Source: Chrysophaeum taylorii
Taxonomy: Eukaryota; Sar; Pelagophyceae; Pelagomonadales; Pelagomonadaceae
NCBI GenBank assembly: GCA_029834535.1
Contig: JAQMWT010000365.1
Location: 1-64,000, forward strand
Reading direction: 5' to 3'
DNA length: 64,000 nucleotides
Under the pieces are notes generated by a model. The model worked only from the letters and a program-made list of their open reading frames with translations. It searched no databases and was not told the DNA's origin. Positions 60,534-64,000 of the stretch are shown one piece after another. A program made the translations under genes and the position numbers. Numbering within the stretch: the stretch's first letter is position 1; every line of letters starts with the position of its first letter.

Positions 60534-61340
60534 CTAGCCGTCGTTGAAGTTGGTGTTGACGGCGCGGGAACTGTAGAAGAAGTTGGCGAGAGTGACCGCG
60601 TCGAAGGTGGTCAGATTGAAATCTCGGCGGAACGTGTTGCCATAAAAGGGGAGTTCGGTGCACTCGATTAGAGCCGCGCGCGTTTTGGGGTTCTGCTCGA
60701 GTTGCTGGGCCAGGAGGGTCTTGATTCCGCGGTTGACAAGGGTCGTGTTGACTGCTTGGCCTTTCGCCACGGCGTCGAAGCCCTCGATGTCTTGGCACCC
60801 GACCACGTAGAACTGGTCCATCTTGTCATCCCGGATTCCGCACATCCCTAGAAGTTCTGGAATCGCCGGCTCGAGCGACGTCGAATTCGCCGTGAAGATT
60901 GCCACCCGCTCGTCCTCTTCGAACGAGCTCGCGAGCAGCGACGACTGCAGAAGGCTCGACATGAAAACGGGCAAGTGCGTCAGATCGTTCACGACCTTCT
61001 GGTAAAACATCATGAACCCGCAGTCCCCCGTCAACCCGACCACACCCTTTCCCTCCAGAACCTTTACAGCCCGCGCGAGCTCCTCCTTGATCCCCGCATC
61101 GATGTACCCCGCCTGAGCGCGCTCGAACGTCAACCCCTTCACAACCTCGCGTATCACTTTGAACGTGAACGTGTTGGGCCCGTCGATGTCGCCATCGATT
61201 GGAGGGTAGTCGTAGTCGATTCCCAGCACGCCGAGCACTTTGTCGTCTTCGAAGATCGAACTCGCTCGCAGCTTCGCGACCCGCCGGATCTGCGTGCGTG
61301 GCGCAAACGCCAACGCCGACGACGCGAGGACCAGCCACAT
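60534..61340 (-). CDS. Plastid-targeted Asp/Glu racemase family protein
   Basis: ATG 61340 to TAG 60534, 268 aa. The first 28 residues are a textbook heterokont bipartite plastid signal: hydrophobic MWLVLASSALAFAP with Phe at the cleavage site (ALA|FAP), then Arg/Ser-rich RTQIRRVAKLRASS. The enzyme part has LGVLGIDYDYPPIDGDIDGP at the N-terminal strand. The two candidate catalytic Cys of the pyridoxal-independent racemase fold are C107 (GLTGDCGFMM) and C227 (LIECTELPFYG, cf. xxxCTELP). Length fits the family (230-270 aa). Aspartate/glutamate racemases interconvert L- and D-forms with the two Cys as acid-base pair; hydantoin racemase or maleate isomerase relatives share the fold, so the substrate is open. 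Both Cys are present, so an active enzyme is likely. Confidence 0.82.
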   Translation of the reverse strand: MWLVLASSALAFAPRTQIRRVAKLRASSIFEDDKVLGVLGIDYDYPPIDGDIDGPNTFTFKVIREVVKGLTFERAQAGYIDAGIKEELARAVKVLEGKGVVGLTGDCGFMMFYQKVVNDLTHLPVFMSSLLQSSLLASSFEEDERVAIFTANSTSLEPAIPELLGMCGIRDDKMDQFYVVGCQDIEGFDAVAKGQAVNTTLVNRGIKTLLAQQLEQNPKTRAALIECTELPFYGNTFRRDFNLTTFDAVTLANFFYSSRAVNTNFNDG

Positions 61341-61445
61341 AATGGAGCTGGCTCAGATATTTCTCGGCTGATTGGGCCTTGGTTCTCTTAAAACTGCCAC
61401 AAAAAAAAATCCCCACACAAACAATAGAAAATACATACTGATGAA

Positions 61446-61751
61446 ATGAAAGACTTTTCCTTGCTTGCGGCGGCGGCGGCGGCGGTGGCTATCCTTGGTT
61501 CCGCGGGTCTGGAACGCACGAGACGCAGGGAAGGGTTTGCCGGCGCTCGCCGAAAAGCCCCTGAAGGCTTAGGTCACGCAGACGCCATCGGCGGAGTTTG
61601 TTGGAAATGCGTCGTCGTCGTTGCGTTGCGTTGCGTAGGAATAGTACTCGAGACGAGAGGAAGAGCATCTTCCTCGGGAGACGATTCCAGGGCATGCGAG
61701 CGATGTTGCCTATACAGCAGAGCTGGCGGCGACAGATGTAGGTATCGATAA
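61446..61751 (+). CDS. Hypothetical small protein with signal-like N-terminus
   Basis: A 101-codon frame from ATG 61446. The start is hydrophobic (MKDFSLLAAAAAAVAILGSA), partly due to a GCG run, then Arg-rich (GLERTRRREGFAGARRKAPE), followed by a second hydrophobic stretch (CWKCVVVVALRCVGIVL). It lies divergent to the racemase gene with about 105 nt between the two ATGs. The remainder is unremarkable. It may be a small membrane or plastid protein, or a chance frame. Confidence 0.35.
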   Translation: MKDFSLLAAAAAAVAILGSAGLERTRRREGFAGARRKAPEGLGHADAIGGVCWKCVVVVALRCVGIVLETRGRASSSGDDSRACERCCLYSRAGGDRCRYR

Positions 61752-64000
61752 TTCAAGACCATGGCGCTGGAGGAAGGTTGAAGTTTTGACATGCTGTATC
61801 CAGGTGACTGTCGTGTGATGCGGCACATCGCGCGAGCGCATTGCGCGCGAAAAACGCAGTAGACGATCGAAGACGACCACGGTTAAGCACCATGATTCCG
61901 CAGCACCGTGGAGGAAGATGGGAGACCGACGTAGCCGCTTCGATTGGCTCGAGCGCTGACGTATTTTGAAGCGAAAACGCCATGACGAATCGTCGCACCA
62001 AAAATTCGCGGCCCCCTTCTTCGAACGAGGTTCGACGTCTCCACCGTGAAAACAGTAATACAGATTTTGCGAGAAAGCATCAAACCTAGGTAATAATTGA
62101 ACGTCGCCACGATCGGAATACGACGGCCCCAATCGTCGTCACGACATGATAGATCAAGCGAGCGGGGAGGGGCCGTAGTCACGTTTTCGTAGTCCTCGTC
62201 ACCGAAACTGAGACGAGGCACAAGCCTAGAGACACAAGGGTCGCGACTTCAATTGGCTTGGAGATTCGAGATGCCGGTAGAGGTTGCGGCATCTGGTCCA
62301 TGTCGTTTGGGACAGAAGGCGCACCGCGTGAGAGGGGTTGTCCACTTCGCGGGCGGAGTCCGACTGCGTTCCGGCAATTGTCTCTGTAAAAAAAAAAAAC
62401 AGAAAAAAGCTTCGCGTTGCGTTTCGGCCTGTCTCGAATGATCTATCCGCAAAGAATGGTAGGCAGAGGGGACGTTAGGCTTAGATTTGAAGATAGTGGA
62501 GCTCGCTTTTCTTTGTTCAGAGCATCTTGAGTCCGTCCTTCTCCGGGGAGGGATCCTGGTGACAACAGACTGATGGCGTATTGTAAACGCCACGACGCGG
62601 GCAGCGATGTGTGAGATTGTATCGCGCACAACCAGTATTTCGTAATTATATCGCGTTGTGATTTGAACCTGTATGCCAGCATTCTCGTGGTCGACGGCTC
62701 GCATGACTTTTGCAACTGGATCATCATCGATAGCGTCGCAGATGTCGCGTGCGCGCGCGTCGTAGCACAGCCGAATGTTTCTGTATGATTACAGTCGAAT
62801 ATGACGTGGTCCGTCGTGTGCCGGCGGTGTGATTTTATTTGTCTGGGTGGCTCGAGAGCTGCACCACCGCCGAGCGGTACTCCACCAGCCCGGTGATTTC
62901 GCCCCGAGGATTCAGAGACAAAATCATTGTCGTCATCTGGTCCAGTTACGCGGTCGGCACGATTCACATAAATTACAACGTCGTGAACCGCATGCGTGGC
63001 ACCTTTCGGGGTTGCCACAAGCCTAGGCCAAGTCCTAGCATTCGAAATAAACGAAGCGCTGATGCAACTCATCCCTATTGGCAGGTGCCCATCCGAATGA
63101 CCCGCAGCAATGCCGTGGGGGCACAGTTGGCACTTCGCATTCGAGCACGTTCCTTGTCGTGTCTATTTGGCGCCGAATCGAACAAAGACTCTCGCGCCGT
63201 TGTTCAAAATACGACGACGTGCAGAGACACTCACCCGCGGTCCGCTCAATTAGTATTTCGCTAGCGAACTGCCGTTAGCCGCGGGCATCATCGCGAGGAC
63301 CGTGAATGACATTGTCCATTCGAGCACGCGTAGCACGTCGCAAAGCTGTCCTGTCCGCTACGCAGCTCGCCATCTAAGGCGCGACTTCGGCGTCGACCGA
63401 GCTCGTCACGCCGTAATAAAAGTGACCCTTTACTGGCTTATTACTCGACGTAAGGGCGAGCCAGCGGTAGGCAAACATAATATCTCGCGCAAATACGCGA
63501 GTTCAGCATTTTCCGCGCTTCAAGCCGAGCCTCAAGACTGTGAGCTTGAGCGCGTCGAAGAAAAAAGAGTTGCCACAAATCTTTGGCGCGCGAGCCGCGC
63601 GGCGGCGTACCAGCCGTGCGCTGACTATTTTCTATGCACACGAGCGCTCACGCGGCAGCGCCGGCTCGCTGATGGGCTCATCGTTGCCGGCCAATCCACA
63701 CGGACGCATCGAAGTCTACTGCGTCGCGGCGCATAAAATCATCCTCCCTTCGTAGATGAACTGGAGATCCGAAAACGAAGAATCTTTGTGAAGACTGTAA
63801 CGATCTCGCTGCCCTCAATTTATGTTGTTCTCGGCACACACCTTTGACAGTAACATGCTCGACCTTGCCCGCGCGGGTCTCGGCTCTTCTCTGACCCGCT
63901 CGTCCTCTCTCGTCTCCGCCTGCCGGCACGCATGGGTGGCGGGTCCTACCGTCCGTTCGTTCGCGCGAAGACATCGGGCGCGTTGCCTTTTTTCTGGGAG
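61752..64000. other. No supported gene at right edge
   Basis: Several frames of 60-200 codons are open on both strands between 61.7 and 64.0 kb (for example minus 62443-63072), but their translations lack domains, repeated blocks or consistent composition. One minus-strand piece near 62560-62700 (NAGIQVQITTRYNYEILVVR, DTISHIAARVVAFTI) is the most protein-like and may be a relic. A poly-A/AAAAG run lies at 62386-62406. Confidence 0.5.

Noticed and set aside
62630-62670. GGTTCAAATC on the minus strand as a tRNA T-arm
   Set aside because: Flanking bases do not pair into a 5-bp stem, and no D-arm or acceptor stem can be drawn upstream.

Overview
The window looks like nuclear DNA from a photosynthetic stramenopile, most likely a pelagophyte-type alga. 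The clues are: GC-rich, mostly intron-poor genes on both strands; a racemase whose N-terminus carries the heterokont plastid-import motif (signal peptide ending ALA|FAP); an FG-GAP / Pro-Ser-Thr repeat / REJ / polycystin-like giant gene of a kind seen in stramenopiles; a MYND-RING-Sel1 relic; and very short spliceosomal introns (40 and 66 nt). The taxonomic call is inference from gene content.

Layout. 1-5.8 kb is a graveyard of frameshifted host genes (MYND/RING/Sel1 at 0.7-1.66 kb, an unknown gene at 1.75-2.84 kb) plus a truncated Helitron copy. A small amphipathic-helix protein lies at 6.4-6.9 kb. A decayed non-LTR (LINE) reverse transcriptase fills 8.2-10.2 kb, followed by a compact XPF/ERCC4 repair nuclease (10.95-12.56 kb). 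12.8-15.6 kb is Helitron cluster A. A methyltransferase-like gene follows at 15.7-16.6 kb, then 3 kb with little recognisable coding sequence. One giant minus-strand gene appears to run from 34.0 kb to 19.6 kb: signal peptide, FG-GAP propeller, about 2,200 residues of P/S/T repeats, REJ region, polycystin-like multipass membrane part. 36.4-40.0 kb is a fusion of an adenylate-forming enzyme and a polytopic membrane domain. An LtrA-family membrane protein (41.5-43.0 kb) and a CCHC-RRM RNA-binding protein converge on a shared CTAG stop.

43.4-51.2 kb is Helitron cluster B: perfectly abutting head-to-tail copies, an inverted copy nested in another, and a 3.5-kb tyrosine-recombinase (Crypton-like) transposon nested in that inverted copy. 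The remainder holds a Golgi-type glycosyltransferase (52.5-53.9 kb), a WD40 protein (55.2-56.6 kb), a broken SAP-like gene (56.8-58.1 kb), a secreted acidic protein and a plastid Asp/Glu racemase facing each other with a 4-nt gap (60.0-61.3 kb), and a 2.2-kb right end in which no gene could be supported.

The genes do not form a pathway. The strongest novelty is structural: (i) nested Helitron insertions whose empty sites can be read directly, fixing both termini; (ii) a Crypton-like element with 15-bp inverted termini; (iii) the composite giant receptor-like gene; (iv) the ANL-carrier-like-membrane fusion.
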